In this document: in pieces, positions 52,726-63,384 of the stretch
How the letters are laid out: the number at the start of each line of letters is the position of its first letter
Numbering within the stretch: the stretch's first letter is position 1
Assembly: GCA_039583875.1 (NCBI GenBank)
Contig: CM077149.1
Location: 154,594,249 to 154,658,248, forward strand
Length of the DNA: 64,000 bases
Direction: 5' to 3'
DNA from: Platanthera guangdongensis
Lineage: Eukaryota; Streptophyta; Magnoliopsida; Asparagales; Orchidaceae
The notes under the pieces: generated by a model
Seen by the model: the letters and a program-made list of their open reading frames with translations, nothing else
The model's database searches: none
What the model was told of the DNA's origin: nothing
Translations under genes and position numbers: made by a program

Positions 52726-54446
52726 AGTCACTACTAGAAAAGTGAGTATTGACCACACTTTTTTGGCCAGGGTCTAAAAATCATGGCTAATACACTGATA
52801 TTAGCCACGATTACAAAAACTGTGGTTAATAATTATTTTATAGTCAGGGTTATAAATAGTGTGGCTAATAGAGATGTATTAGCCATGAAAAATAATATTC
52901 ATGGCTAAAACCCACAAATCAATCAAAACACACGAATATATTTACCCTCCAATACTTTCATCGCCATCTCAACCCTAGCCACCACTCCACGCCGCAACCC
53001 CTAACCTCGCGACTCCATGCAGCAGCCATTCCGACTCGCGACTCCACCCCGCAGCCCCTCTCGCTGGCACCCCTCCATTCTCGTCGAACACCTCTCCCCC
53101 GAGACCCACGCTCACCGACATAAGGAACTTAATCCATAATAGTCCCGTACTGCAGTGTTCTATTGTCGCCCAAATCAGGAGCCACCAGAAAAGGCCCCCG
53201 TCGCCCTTCGATCGACATAAGGATTCCGGCGCTGCTCCTATGTCCGAACGGGTGAAGCCCTCTTCTCGAATCTCTCCAACACCAATCGCACCTTCAAACT
53301 CTGGTGATAGCATCTGCGAGCTTCTTCTTCCATCAGTTAACCCGATACAAATGGTAATAGCCTTGCCTTTCCATCTCCTGCTGATCTGGATCCGTATAGA
53401 TCTGAATTTTTTTTCAATTGTTTATGAGCAGAGGTTTTTATCCACAGTTTTTGTTTTCCGATTTATACTTCATAGGATCTTCTAGGAGTCGGCATTTAAT
53501 TATATCCCTGAGTCTGTTTTTTTCCTAGATTCATTGCAATTTTTGGTCTCGTTTGATTTCAATGTTTCAGTTGAGCTCAATGTATGATCGATGTTGACAT
53601 GCTGATCTACTTGAAATGTGCCCTTGCAGCTCTTCATGCTGTCAGGTAAGGTAAAATCGGTTTACCCATGGAAAAATCATAGCTCCTTCATATGATGGTT
53701 TATACCTAAATCTAATTATAGTTCTGGAAAATACATGATTGAAAGATTGCTAATGTAGATTAAGTGCAATCCCATATATAAATCTATATACAAATTGTTC
53801 TTCTATTTTTGAGCAATAACCTCTTCTTGAAGGCTTCATATAACATGGAGACCATTTTACTATCAGCAATAATAGATGGGCGTGTACACTGTACAACACT
53901 TTAAGAGAACTAATTGAAATGATACAAGAATGATTAAACAAATACAATGCAAGGAGTGACAGTCTCAAACAATGTTATCATGAACAATCTTATTGAAACT
54001 ATTAGTGTGCCGATGACACCAATACAATCTTAGTGAAGCCTAATGGAACGTAACCTTGTTGATACAAGAATGATTAAACAAATACAATCATAGCTCCTTC
54101 ATAGTTGTGTTTAGGCTCCGGTGAGTTCAGACAAAATGCCACCGCCATAGAATGTATGTTTGACATGACAACGGTTATGACCGCCGCCATGAAAAGAAAA
54201 TTAGTTTTGAACATAAAATCCTCAAGTTTTGCACAACTCTTCAGCATTTTAGGAATCAAAATTTTTTATTGTTGTTTTATTATTTTGGTAGAATCATTCC
54301 ACTATTACACTATCGCTTCTCTCATACTTGAGTATATTATGCTTTGCAATACCTTTTGGGCTCTCGATCAAATCTGTAATATATTTGCATTAGTTATTAG
54401 TAGAGAGCCAAATGATTTAATTTTCCCGACTAAACTTTCAGATTTA

Positions 54447-54596
54447 GGCTTCGTTTGGGGGGACTTATTTTCACCGGTCAAGCGGTTACGTCTGCATGGA
54501 TCGGACCTTATATCACATGGATCGGAACTTAAATTAAGGCCCGATTCATGCGATCTTAACTGCTTGACCGGTGAAAAAGTCCCCTCAAACGAAGCC
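54447..54596. mobile_element. Tourist-like MITE nested in CACTA, TSD TTA
   Basis: Left end GGCTTCGTTTGGGGGGACTT; complement of the right end GGCTTCGTTTGAGGGGACTT, with similarity continuing through CACCGGTCAAGC. TTA on both sides. 150 bp. Confidence 0.85.
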
Positions 54597-55000
54597 TTAG
54601 TACCAATTCATCAGTCTTATAACTCAAAATGTGTGTGGATTAGTTTGAATTGAGAGTTTGGAAGTTGTCCTTGTCAAGCTCAATAGTTTGCCTTTTTTGA
54701 GTCTAAATTCTAGATTTGTATTTTTCTTAACAATATAGAACCTTGGAGTATCTAAATTTTTCTTGTAGTATTGAAAATTAAACATCACAAATTGTTTGGC
54801 CGCACAAAATTCAATAATTCATTTCTTTATTTATTTACAATCTATTTGTTTTTGTTTAAGGCAATACATGTTTGCTTAGATATGTGCTAATTGTTGGCTG
54901 TAGGCGCTCTCAACTGCTAAAGATATTGATTTCAGCCTCATTGCTTCCTGTTGAAAGCAGTCCTCCATTGAAGAAGGTGAAGTTCCATCCTCAACGGGAG

Positions 55001-55042
55001 ATCAAAGCCTCTTGGGGTGGTGGTGGAAAAGGGATAAGAAAG
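55001..55042 (+). pseudogene. ACC1: captured acetyl-CoA carboxylase exon a
   Basis: Encodes IKASWGGGGKGIRK, the Gly-rich ATP-binding loop of the biotin carboxylase domain of eukaryotic acetyl-CoA carboxylase, ending at a GT donor in phase 0. Sequence upstream of 55001 is not ACCase, so the copy starts inside the exon. Confidence 0.88.
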
Positions 55043-55442
55043 GTTTGTTCCTACCCACAAATAATCTATAATCAACTCTATCTTATTATGTTTTTGCTCC
55101 TAATATAATAACTTTGATGAATTTTTATCTGGAATTGTATGGAGATTACCTACTATTTTCAGGGCATGCTAAGCTGATTTTAAAGAATAGCATGCTTGTG
55201 TTCAAATAGATTTATGCAGATCCAAACTAGTCTGGAAAGATGTACAACTTCCTATTAAAATTATCTCATTTATTTTCTTACAAACTAGGATAGAGCCCGA
55301 CAAGTAAGGATGGTTGAATAATGCCGTTTTCCTTGTGTTTGTTTCCACCCCATTCATTTATTAGTTGCTATATGGAGAAACATCTGTTTTCTTAGTTTTA
55401 TCTATAGAGCTAACAATTGTAGTTGATTTTTGTTCATTCTAG

Positions 55443-55532
55443 GTTCACAATGATGAAGTTAAAGCGCTATTCAAGCAAGTACAGGGTGAAGTCCCAGGAT
55501 CTCCTATATTTGTAATGAAACTCGCATCTCAG
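55443..55532 (+). pseudogene. ACC1: captured acetyl-CoA carboxylase exon b
   Basis: A clean 30-codon exon between AG and GT: VHNDEVKALFKQVQGEVPGS, then PIFVMKLASQ. It is the segment following exon a in plant homomeric ACCase. Confidence 0.9.
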
Positions 55533-55835
55533 GTGAGTATTTGGAGCTTCATTACTTTTGGGTTTTTTTTTTCCATTTCTGAACTTAATATAAATACCAA
55601 AGTTTGAACTTATTAATAGAGGAAGGAGCTAAATTTTCATGTATTTTCCCTTTGTGAATGTCGTTTCCTTCTCATTTAGGAAAATTCAGTCTCCTCTGTG
55701 CAAGCTTTTATGTTTCTTAATTGGTCATCTACTTATCCTACCCTGCCATAGTTTGAATAGTTCTCTTGATTTACATAAAATAGCATTCGTTTGCTCGCTG
55801 CAGAAATTTATTATGTTGATTTTTTTTTTGCGTAG

Positions 55836-55958
55836 AGCCGGCATTTGGAAGTTCAGTTATTGTGTGATCAGTATGGGAATGTTGCTGCTCTTCATAGTAG
55901 AGATTGCAGTGTTGGAGCATTGGATGTGACATGCCAATTATTCAAAGCATATTTCAAG
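55836..55958 (+). pseudogene. ACC1: captured acetyl-CoA carboxylase exon c, fused tail
   Basis: Begins SRHLEVQLLCDQYGNVAALH, then SRDCSV (to 55913), the carboxylase segment after exon b. From 55914 it becomes unrelated (GALDVTCQLFKAYFK) where ACCase would read QRRHQK, then meets a GT donor at 55959. All three exons share phase 0, so a spliced chimeric ORF is possible. Confidence 0.88.
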
Positions 55959-56897
55959 GTTGGTTGGTTGTGCTCCATTACTTCAAGTTTTTTTCTTTCA
56001 ATTCTTGACTTGAACATGACAGGCGCTGCATTTGAAAACTTCTTTTGTATTGTTGCAGCCTTTTAAAGCTTTTTATTTTTAAATTATGTAGCTAGGTACT
56101 ATGCAATTGGTTAAACAAAGATTCCAAGATCTGTTATAGATGTCTGACTACTTCCCCGGTTTGTGATCATTGAAACACTGCTCTCATGATCAGAATTAAC
56201 ATTTATATTGGTTTTTGAGATTTCTACATTGTGCAAGGAGTGTCCGCTTACATTTTGGGAAGTATGTCACTTACAGATTTCCAAGTCACTTGTAGATTGA
56301 TTATGCAAGCTGTAATTTTTGTGTTCAATTTTGTTATCTACACTTATAAGCACTCTAGTTGGGTGATGTATAAATTACATTTTTTTAAGTTAAAGTAATG
56401 GATATTTGTTTTTCATGGGTTTGATTTCTACATTGTTTTTTAGTGTTAGTATGACTGCTTTATGAATTAGCATTACATTATTTTGAATATGGTTTTTTTT
56501 TTTAAAACATAAATTAGTATTTGCCACGGCTTAAAATCGTGGCAAATAGTTTTTTAAAAAATGATGAGTTTGCCTTTAGCCAGGGCTTCATACCGTGGCT
56601 AATAGTTGGCCTATTTGCCACGGGCAATAACCGTGGCAAATGGTTTATTTTAACTCATGAAACCGTTTTTGCCAGACATTAAAACCGTGGCTAAAGGTAA
56701 AGATATTAGCCACGACAGTTTTTTTCCGTGGCTAATACTATTAGCTACAGCCAATCTGTGGCTTAAAATGTTTAGCCACGCCGACTTTAGCTACGGATTT
56801 TTCCCGTGGCTAGACCGTGGCTAAAGCTTTTTAGCCACGGTTTTGGACTTTTTGCCAGGGCAATTTGCCCTGGCCAAAGGTTTGTTTTCTAGTAGTG

Positions 56898-57460
56898 AGT
56901 GATGTCATCAATCTTGGGTACAAGATCTCAAGTTTCGTTCTTCTTGAGGGCAACCATCTCTTCACTCATGACATCTTCCCATTCCTTTATGCCAGTGACA
57001 TTCCCAAAGCTCGATGACTCTCATTCATCCAAGGGACCTACAAAGAAACATGAGATGAAAATCATCGTATTTTCGTCCCTATACCAAGCTGGTGAAACAA
57101 TTGTCCTCTTAGACCTTCATAGGGCTTGACCCTCATCCACCACTCTTGCTATTTTTTCTATACTAGCTCTGACCCCGGGCACACCAGGAGCATCGCTCCC
57201 ACTACTTCCAGATCCAGAAGCCCCCACCCCAGAGTTAGACGCCACCAGAGCACCTGGTGACACAAGCAACTCCACCAAAAGATCCCGAGCTGCTTCTCCT
57301 TAACCCCGTCTGACCTGCTCTCGTATAGATCCACAAATGAGCTACCCTGATACGAAGTAAGTTCGTAGAAGATAATGTCTCTCGAGATGATGAACTTCTT
57401 CATTACAAGATCCTTATACTTACGTCCATTCTCCCGCTCATCATAGCCAACAAAGACTAG
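56898..57460 (-). pseudogene. copia segment between integrase and RT
   Basis: Minus-strand reading starts LVFVGYDERENGRKYKDL, continues KKFIISRDIIFYE and later KEWEDVMSEEMVALKKNET with breaks. This is the end of integrase and the linker before RT. It lies between two younger insertions. Confidence 0.75.
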
Positions 57461-57894
57461 TGTTAACCCAGAAATCGGCGATCCTTCCCAAGGAGCAGCT
57501 GGCTTCATCGTGACCCTTAGATTCTCCCTTTTGATCGATGGATGGGTCCCAGTGTTAGGCGGACAGTCTTCCCTATCCGCCTAGGTCTCCTAGCAACCGC
57601 GTGCCCTGCGGGACGGCGAGCTATCTCCCATGGCTCACCCTCGCGGGACATGCGTTAGGTTAGAAAAATAATAAAATTATAAATGTCCGCTAATCGTGCA
57701 GTCTTTTCCTTGCAGGAGTCCGCCAACAGCAGTACCAGTAGCGGCCTCCTATTTCTCTCAAGGGGCGGTGGTCTCCTACGCCCGCCGTCCGCCTGAGGAC
57801 GCCCGCCAGGGGCGACCTCCCTGCTGCCCGAGGGGCGGCGGCCTCCTGCCGTCCACGCTCCAACGAGGCCGCCCACCCGGGCGGCCTTTGCCCG

Positions 57895-58950
57895 CCAGCC
57901 GGGCGGACTCCATCCGGAGTCCGCCCAGGCCGCCCCAACGGCCAGGCCCCGCCGGGCGGACTCCCCCTGGAGTCCGCCCAGGCCGCCTCAGCTAGGGGTC
58001 GGCCCCGGCTCCTGCCAGGGGCGGACTCCACCTGGAGTCCGCCCAGGCCGCCCGCTAGGGGGCGGCCCCGGCACCCTGCGGGCGGACTCCCCCTGGAGTC
58101 CGCCCAGGCCCGCCCGCTAGGGGGCGGCCCCGGCTCCTGCCGGGCGGACTCCACCTGGAGTCCTCCCAGGCCGCCCGCTAGGGGGCGGCCCGGCACCCTG
58201 CCGGGCGGGACTCCCCCTGGAGTCCGCCCAGGCCGCCCGCAAGGGGGGCGGCCAGGCCCCGCCGGGCGGACTCCCCCCTGGAGTCCGCCCAGGCCGCCGC
58301 TAGGGGGCGGCCCCGGCTCCTGCCGGGCGGACTCCACCTGGAGTCCGCCCAGGCCGCCCGCTAGGGGGCGGCCCCCGGCACCCTGCGGACATCCAACCCC
58401 CATCCGGCACCCTGCCGGGCGGACTCCCCCTGGAGTCCGCCCAGGGCCGCCCGCTAGGGGGCGACCGAGCCCTGCCGGGCGGACTCCCCCTGGAGTCCGC
58501 CCAGGCAGCCCGCTAGGGGGCGGCCCCGGCTCCTGCCGGGCGGACTCCACCTGGAGTCCGCCCAGCAGAGCCCGCTAGGGGGCGGCCCCGGCACCCTGCC
58601 GGGCGGACTCCCCCTGGAGTCCGCCCAGGCGCCCGCTAGGGGGCGGCCGAGCCCTGCCGGGCGGACTCCCCCTGGAGTCCGCCCAGGCCGCCCGCTAGGG
58701 GGCGGCCCCGGCTCCTACCGGGCGGAACTCCCCCTGGAGTCCGCCCAGGCCGCCCGCTAGGGGGCGGCCGAGCCCTGCCGGGCGGACTCCCCTGGAGTCC
58801 GCCCAGGCCGCCCGCTAGGGGGCGGCCCCGGCTCCTGCCGGGCGGACTCCACCCGGAGTCCGCCCAGGCCGCCCGCTAGGGGGCGGCCCCGGCCTGCCGG
58901 GCGGACTCCACCCTGAGTCCGCCCAGGCCGCCCGCTAGGGGGCGACCTCC
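57895..58950. repeat. ~60-bp GC-rich hairpin minisatellite, about 17 units
   Basis: Each unit holds two dyads: GGCGGACTCC-n-GGAGTCCGCC and GGCCGCCCGCTAGGGGGCGGCC. Successive GGCGGACTCC cores fall about every 60 bp (57902, 57954, 58022 and onward to 58901), with CCCCGGCTCCTGCC or CGAGCCCTGCC linkers alternating. Unit-to-unit variation is small. Confidence 0.9.
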
Positions 58951-59475
58951 AGTTCTCTGCAGGTGGATCCATCCGCTTGCTTCCTCAGGCAACAGTGGCG
59001 GACGCAAAATCTCTGTCCGCGGAGTCCGCGCATGTCGTCATGCTGATGTCACTGGGCCCCGCTTCTAGAAGAACTCCCCTGGGCCTATAAATAGCCCATG
59101 GTGCCTCTCATTCTGCATCACGCCAGACGGTTGGAGGATCCTGCAAGTCCTGCCAGCAAGCCCTGCGGACTCCGTTTTCCAGTCCGCGCAGTCCGTCGTC
59201 ACCTCCTCCAGCAAGCTCTGCAGACTCAGTTTCTCAGTCCTCCAGCTTGCCAGCAGACTCTTTTACTTAGTCTCTGCCAGCTTCTCCCCTGCTTTCTGGC
59301 ACTTTCTTCTCTCTTAGCCGCCAGCTTCTCCTTGTACCCTTTAAGTGATTTTGTTGTAAAGGTGTACTTGTAAGCTTGTAATCTCTAGCTATTAATAAAA
59401 GGAAAGCCCGTCGCAGGAGTGGCATTTAGGCCGCGGCAGGCGAAGTGTGTTGTTGCCGCTGCTAGCGGCCCCCTC

Positions 59476-59630
59476 TTCTGCTCCTCTGCTCAGCAAGCCT
59501 TGCTCCTCTGCTCAGCAAGCCTTGCTCCTCTGCTCAGCAAGCCTTGCTCCTCTGCTCAGCAAGCCTTGCTCCTCTGCTCAGCAAGTCTTGCTCCTCTACT
59601 CAGCAAGTCTTGCTCCTCTGCTCAGCAGAC
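59476..59630 (+). repeat. 22-bp tandem repeat, about seven units
   Basis: Unit TGCTCCTCTGCTCAGCAAGC plus CT, almost perfect copies with a few C-to-T changes at the right end. Lies downstream of the TATA box in the transcribed part of the LTR-like element. Confidence 0.92.
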
Positions 59631-59920
59631 TTCTTCTCAGCTCAGCTCTCCTCGGCATCCAACCTGCAAGCACAACCGTCACATTAGCCGTCTGCTCGAC
59701 AGCTCCTGGTCAACCTCTTTCTCCTCTCTTGATCACCCGCTCTGTTGATCAAGCTTCTCTCTCTCTATCCCCGCAACCCTCTTTGACAAGCCGTTTGCTC
59801 CACTCTCGAGCACTCAGAGGCTTCCTTCCGTCCCTCCTCTCCTCCTCTCCTAGCTTGTGAGACCGAACACCCCCTCCGTGTTAGCTGGCTGGTGCCCCGC
59901 GACGTTTTCGCGCATCAATA

Positions 59921-60581
59921 ACTAGCTTCTGTTCTTTTGCATCTAGCTTTGTCCTGAGAGCATCTGGAACGTGCACGTAGCAGGTAGATCCAAACACCCG
60001 AAGATGTTCGATACTAGGCTTCTCTTTGAACATCAAATTATGAGGAGATTTCATGTTGTTCGGACTGAGAGACATCATGTTGATGACATATGCCGCACAA
60101 GCCATTCCCTCTATCTAGAAGGCTCTGGGAATGTCTTTGGCGTGAAGCCAACACTTGTAGGTTTCTACCAGATCGATGACGAATCTTACATTCTGCAACT
60201 TCGTTCTGTTGTGTAGTGTGAGCACAAGTAAGCTCCATTTGAATGTCAAACTTTTTGCAGAAGTTAGAGAACTCATATGCCGTAAACTCTCCGCCATTAT
60301 CAGTTCTCAACTTCTTTATCCACAGACTCCTTGAACTCCACGAACATCCTGAATGCCTCTAACTTCTCTTTTAAGAGGTATACCCAAGTATACCTGAAAA
60401 AGTCATCAATAAGAATAAGCATATACCTGCTACCACTAAGACTAGGAGTGATAGTAGGTCCCATTAGATCACCGTGGATGCATTCTAGGTGATATGTCAA
60501 ATGGAAGGCGATGTGCTTTTCCATACTGACAACCCGCATAAACATGACTGTCACCAAAAGATGAAAAACTAGGCAGGTCAT
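59921..60581 (-). pseudogene. copia integrase fragment
   Basis: Minus-strand frames carry GDLMGPTITPSLSGSRYMLI plus LIDDFFRYTWVYLLKEK, then LRTDNGGEFTAYEFSNFC and HTTQQNEVAE (normally TPQQNGVAE). They continue to SIEHLRVFGSTCYVHVPDAL. A frameshift separates the halves near 60300, and catalytic-region changes are present. Confidence 0.8.
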
Positions 60582-61278
60582 GCACCAGGTCTCTCACCGT
60601 CATAGCCTTCAGCTTATCCATCGCAGTATGCTCAAGTCTCTTATGTTAGATAACAACGCTGTCATTAGCTCTCATCTTGTTAACATAGTAACTTGTCGCC
60701 AACACAAACAAGTCATTCACCCTGCTACCAACATGAGTGATGTCAGCATTCACAAATAATATGTTCCTGATAAACTTCACTTATGTTAGGCCAAACAGAC
60801 CGTGATACCATCATCCACCGCGTTGGTCGCCGAAAAGAGATTTTTCTTCATTCTAGACACGTGATACACACTTCTTAAAGTGAGTGGCCCCCGATCACTG
60901 CCTAAAGAAACATATCCCGCCTTTTTTACCACATGTATAGTATCATCAGTAGTAATAATGACATCCTAACCTTTGTATTCAGGTAGAGAAGAGAATCTGG
61001 ACTCGTCCCTGGTGAGGTGATGACCACACGTACCCCTAGTCCATGATCTAGTCCTCCTGATAATTGATGGAGGAAAGTGCCCGAACATAAGTGTCTGTCA
61101 TGAAGGCACTACCCTATCCTCCTTCCTTAGTTTTGGACCCTGCCTCCTTCTTTGTAGCATGCCACGACTGAAGATTTACCCTGCAATCCCTGCGGATGTG
61201 ACCAAGGTTGTTGCAACTATAGCACCGAGGTCCGCCTTGCTTATTCCCATCATCAAGCTTAGGAGGCTTGCTCCTGTC
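60582..61278 (-). pseudogene. copia protease/pre-integrase region, heavily decayed
   Basis: Continues the minus-strand element. Short pieces with gag zinc-knuckle spacing are readable near 61215-61160, but stops interrupt every frame. Similar text occurs at 36725-37330. Confidence 0.5.
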
Positions 61279-62045
61279 CTACTGTGATGAATAAGATGGA
61301 CCATCGTTAATATATGTCTTCTTCTTGCTAGAGAAGAGAGCCTCACCATCTGCTTCAGAGATCGAGACTTCAGCCATCTGTTTCACCAAGTTTTTTTGTG
61401 AAGCCAACAGATTCTCCAGCTCAAGCAGTGATAGCTGATTGGCCCAGCCTTGCACAGAAGTCACAAAGGCAACATATTTTTTCTGCAAGCCATGGATGAT
61501 GTGCCTCTTCAGCTTTGACTCTGAGATCGGCTCTTTCGGGTCCAACGCAATAATCTCAAAGTAGATGTTCTTCATCTTCAAGAAGAAATAAGAAATGGAC
61601 AAATCACCTTGAGTGGCCTTCGCTAACTCATTTTCCAAGAACTACGGTTGAACTACGTTCTTCTTGTTTAGTAGGCCATCTAGATTTCAGCTACTGACTG
61701 ACATTCGATGATGTGGTCAAATAGCTTCGGTGAAATTGCATGCTTCAGAGCAAATACTACCTTCGCATCAGTTTACTTCCAAGCTTTCACCACTTCAGCA
61801 TTTCCGCCGACAACGACTACTTCTTGTTGGTTGCCACCACCGATAACTTCCCATAGATCCTCGCTAAGTAGATACCTCTCTATATAAGACCTCCATCTTT
61901 TGAAGTTGGTCTGTGTCAGGAGTTCAATTCCAATCCCTCTTGCAAAACCAGCTTCCATTGCAATCAACTGATTCACTTGATCTACACGAAGGAATAACAA
62001 CCTGAGATTGGTGACTGCTAACTCCTCAACGCCCCTCTGATACCA
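61279..62045 (-). pseudogene. copia gag (UBN2-type)
   Basis: N-terminal part EAGFARGIGIELLTQTNFKR, then WRSYIERYLLSEDLWEVI, and after a break ENELAKATQGDLSISYFFLK, KLKRHIIHGLQKKYVAFVTS, ELENLLASQKNLVKQM. This is the typical copia gag layout, starting beside the PBS at 62030-62045. Confidence 0.8.
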
Positions 62046-63384
62046 TGTGAAAATTTCCCAAAATGGGATGGGGAAGCCACAAGAGGTCACAGTAACACTC
62101 AACCACAACAAAAAATAAGTAAAAATTAGTAGCAACAACAACACAAGAGACTTCATTTAAAATTAACTTTTTTACAGAGCGAGATATGCATTGCAAGACA
62201 TGATTTACAATATAACCAAAAGAAACAGAAATCTGCAACAAGAAGTTAACCGCGCGGACAGCAAGCTGTAACCACACTAGTCGTCAGCATGTAAGCTGAG
62301 TCCTCTGAAAACGCTGAACTCGCCTATCCGCAACTAGCCACACAAATTGCTTATTGAAATGTTGAAGAAACTTGAACAGGACCAGCTAATAGACCGGACG
62401 AACTGCTCTGCTTATCTGCAACTCGGAGGAAGAGAACAAGTCACAAAGACCGTGACCCGCTGCTATCTGCTGACTGTTATCCGCGACTGTTCCACACAAA
62501 GCTTCCACTAGTTGCCTAGCCGCCTGATGTTAACCGTACAACTTGCACAGAATCAATTTCCTTAGTCGCAATGGTTAGAAAATTATAATCGCAAAAACAA
62601 AGCGCGAGCTAGTTCTCACTGTTCATTGTTATTTATGACGAGTCGAGGACTCCTATTTATAGGTGCAAGGAGGAGTGTCATCACCACCCATATCGATAGG
62701 ATAACCGCTCGTCAGACCTGTCGGCTAACAGCAGGAATCCGCATAAATGCGGATACAAAAACCAGTCTGCCAATTAAGGAAGACTATACACAAATAACTA
62801 GACCGTCAGGCTCGCGAACACAACTCCAATCCACGCAAAGCTCCGGCCCGCGACAACCATGTCGCCAACTTGCCGAGCTCGGCGAGATCAGGAAGCAGTC
62901 TGCACACATGCGATCTTGGCAAGCTATGCAACAAAGCTAGACTTAGTCTCACAAGACCAAGACCACGACAAGCTTCGCAGTCTCCAAATAACTGCGCCAC
63001 CTAAGAATAAGTCCGCGCCCAAGATGAACAACACCAGTCTGCCACCTTACAGATTGCTCCATCAAACAGCGTGACCTTCAGGCAACCAGTCCGCACAACT
63101 ATGTCGACCTCCATGATCTAACAACCAGACCGCAAACACAGAAACAAGCCGGATACCGGCGAGCTCCATAAGAGTCCGCAACAACAATAATGCCAGACTT
63201 AGCGAACTCCAGATGAGTCTACCACAACCACATTTAGACATCCCTAACAACCTGATATACTAAGGATGCTTGCTGAACCAGACCGCAAAGAACTAGCAGC
63301 AACCCGCCAAAGGCTATCCGCCAAAGCTGTCCGCCAGACTGCGACATACTCTGTGGTCTGTGTTCTGATCAGTCAAACTGCCCA
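62046..63384 (-). repeat. 5' LTR of the large copia element
   Basis: About 1339 bp, homologous to 49994-51303 with many substitutions and small indels, including an extra internal GCCAAAG-CTATCCGCC duplication near 63305-63330. The minus-strand TATA (CTATAAATAGGAG) is at about 62664-62651. Confidence 0.7.

Larger units (their letters stand above)
52729..56897. mobile_element. CACTA (En/Spm) element, 4169 bp, carrying ACCase exons
   Basis: It begins CACTACTAGAAAA and ends TTTTCTAGTAGTG, matching inverted termini. The 3-bp duplication AGT flanks it (52726-52728, 56898-56900). Subterminal sequences are full of GCCACGGTTT/AAACCGTGGC repeats (52780-52910, 56520-56880), the usual CACTA transposase-binding layout. 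No transposase (TNPD/TNPA-like) frame was found, so it is non-autonomous. The interior carries host gene exons (55001-55958) and a nested MITE. Confidence 0.9.
57461..59920 (+). mobile_element. LTR-like insertion, 2.46 kb, TSD ACTAG
   Basis: ACTAG is present on both sides (57456-57460, 59921-59925), and joining the flanks restores the copia reading KLV-FVGYD. The plus strand has a TATA box (CTATAAATAG, 59085-59094) and a poly(A)-like TTAATAAAAGG near 59390, so it looks like a solo LTR with U3, R and U5. It starts TGTTAACCC but ends GCATCAATA, so the terminal CA is displaced. U3 carries a GC-rich hairpin minisatellite and U5 a 22-bp repeat. Confidence 0.6.
49994..63384 (-). mobile_element. large decayed Ty1/copia element with nested CACTA and LTR-like insertions
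   Basis: LTR-like ends at 49994-51303 and 62046-63384 are homologous. Both begin (plus strand) TGTGAAAATTTCCC and end near AAATTGCCCA/AAACTGCCCA. The complement of TGGTATCAGAGGGGCG at 62030-62045 is the PBS, so transcription runs right to left. Minus-strand coding order is gag (62045-61279), integrase (60581-59921), RT (57460-56901 and 52725-52060) and RNase H (to 51310). Two later insertions split it. Expected flanking duplications are not seen (CCAGG versus ACTCC). Confidence 0.8.

Noticed and set aside
57690..58550. Minus-strand 286-codon open frame rich in Gly, Pro and Arg
   Set aside because: It lies wholly in the hairpin minisatellite and is open on both strands because of unit length and GC bias. 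No domain.
59419..59860. Overlapping plus-strand frames rich in Ser, Ala and Leu
   Set aside because: Products of the 22-bp CTCAGCAAGC tandem repeat in the LTR-like element.
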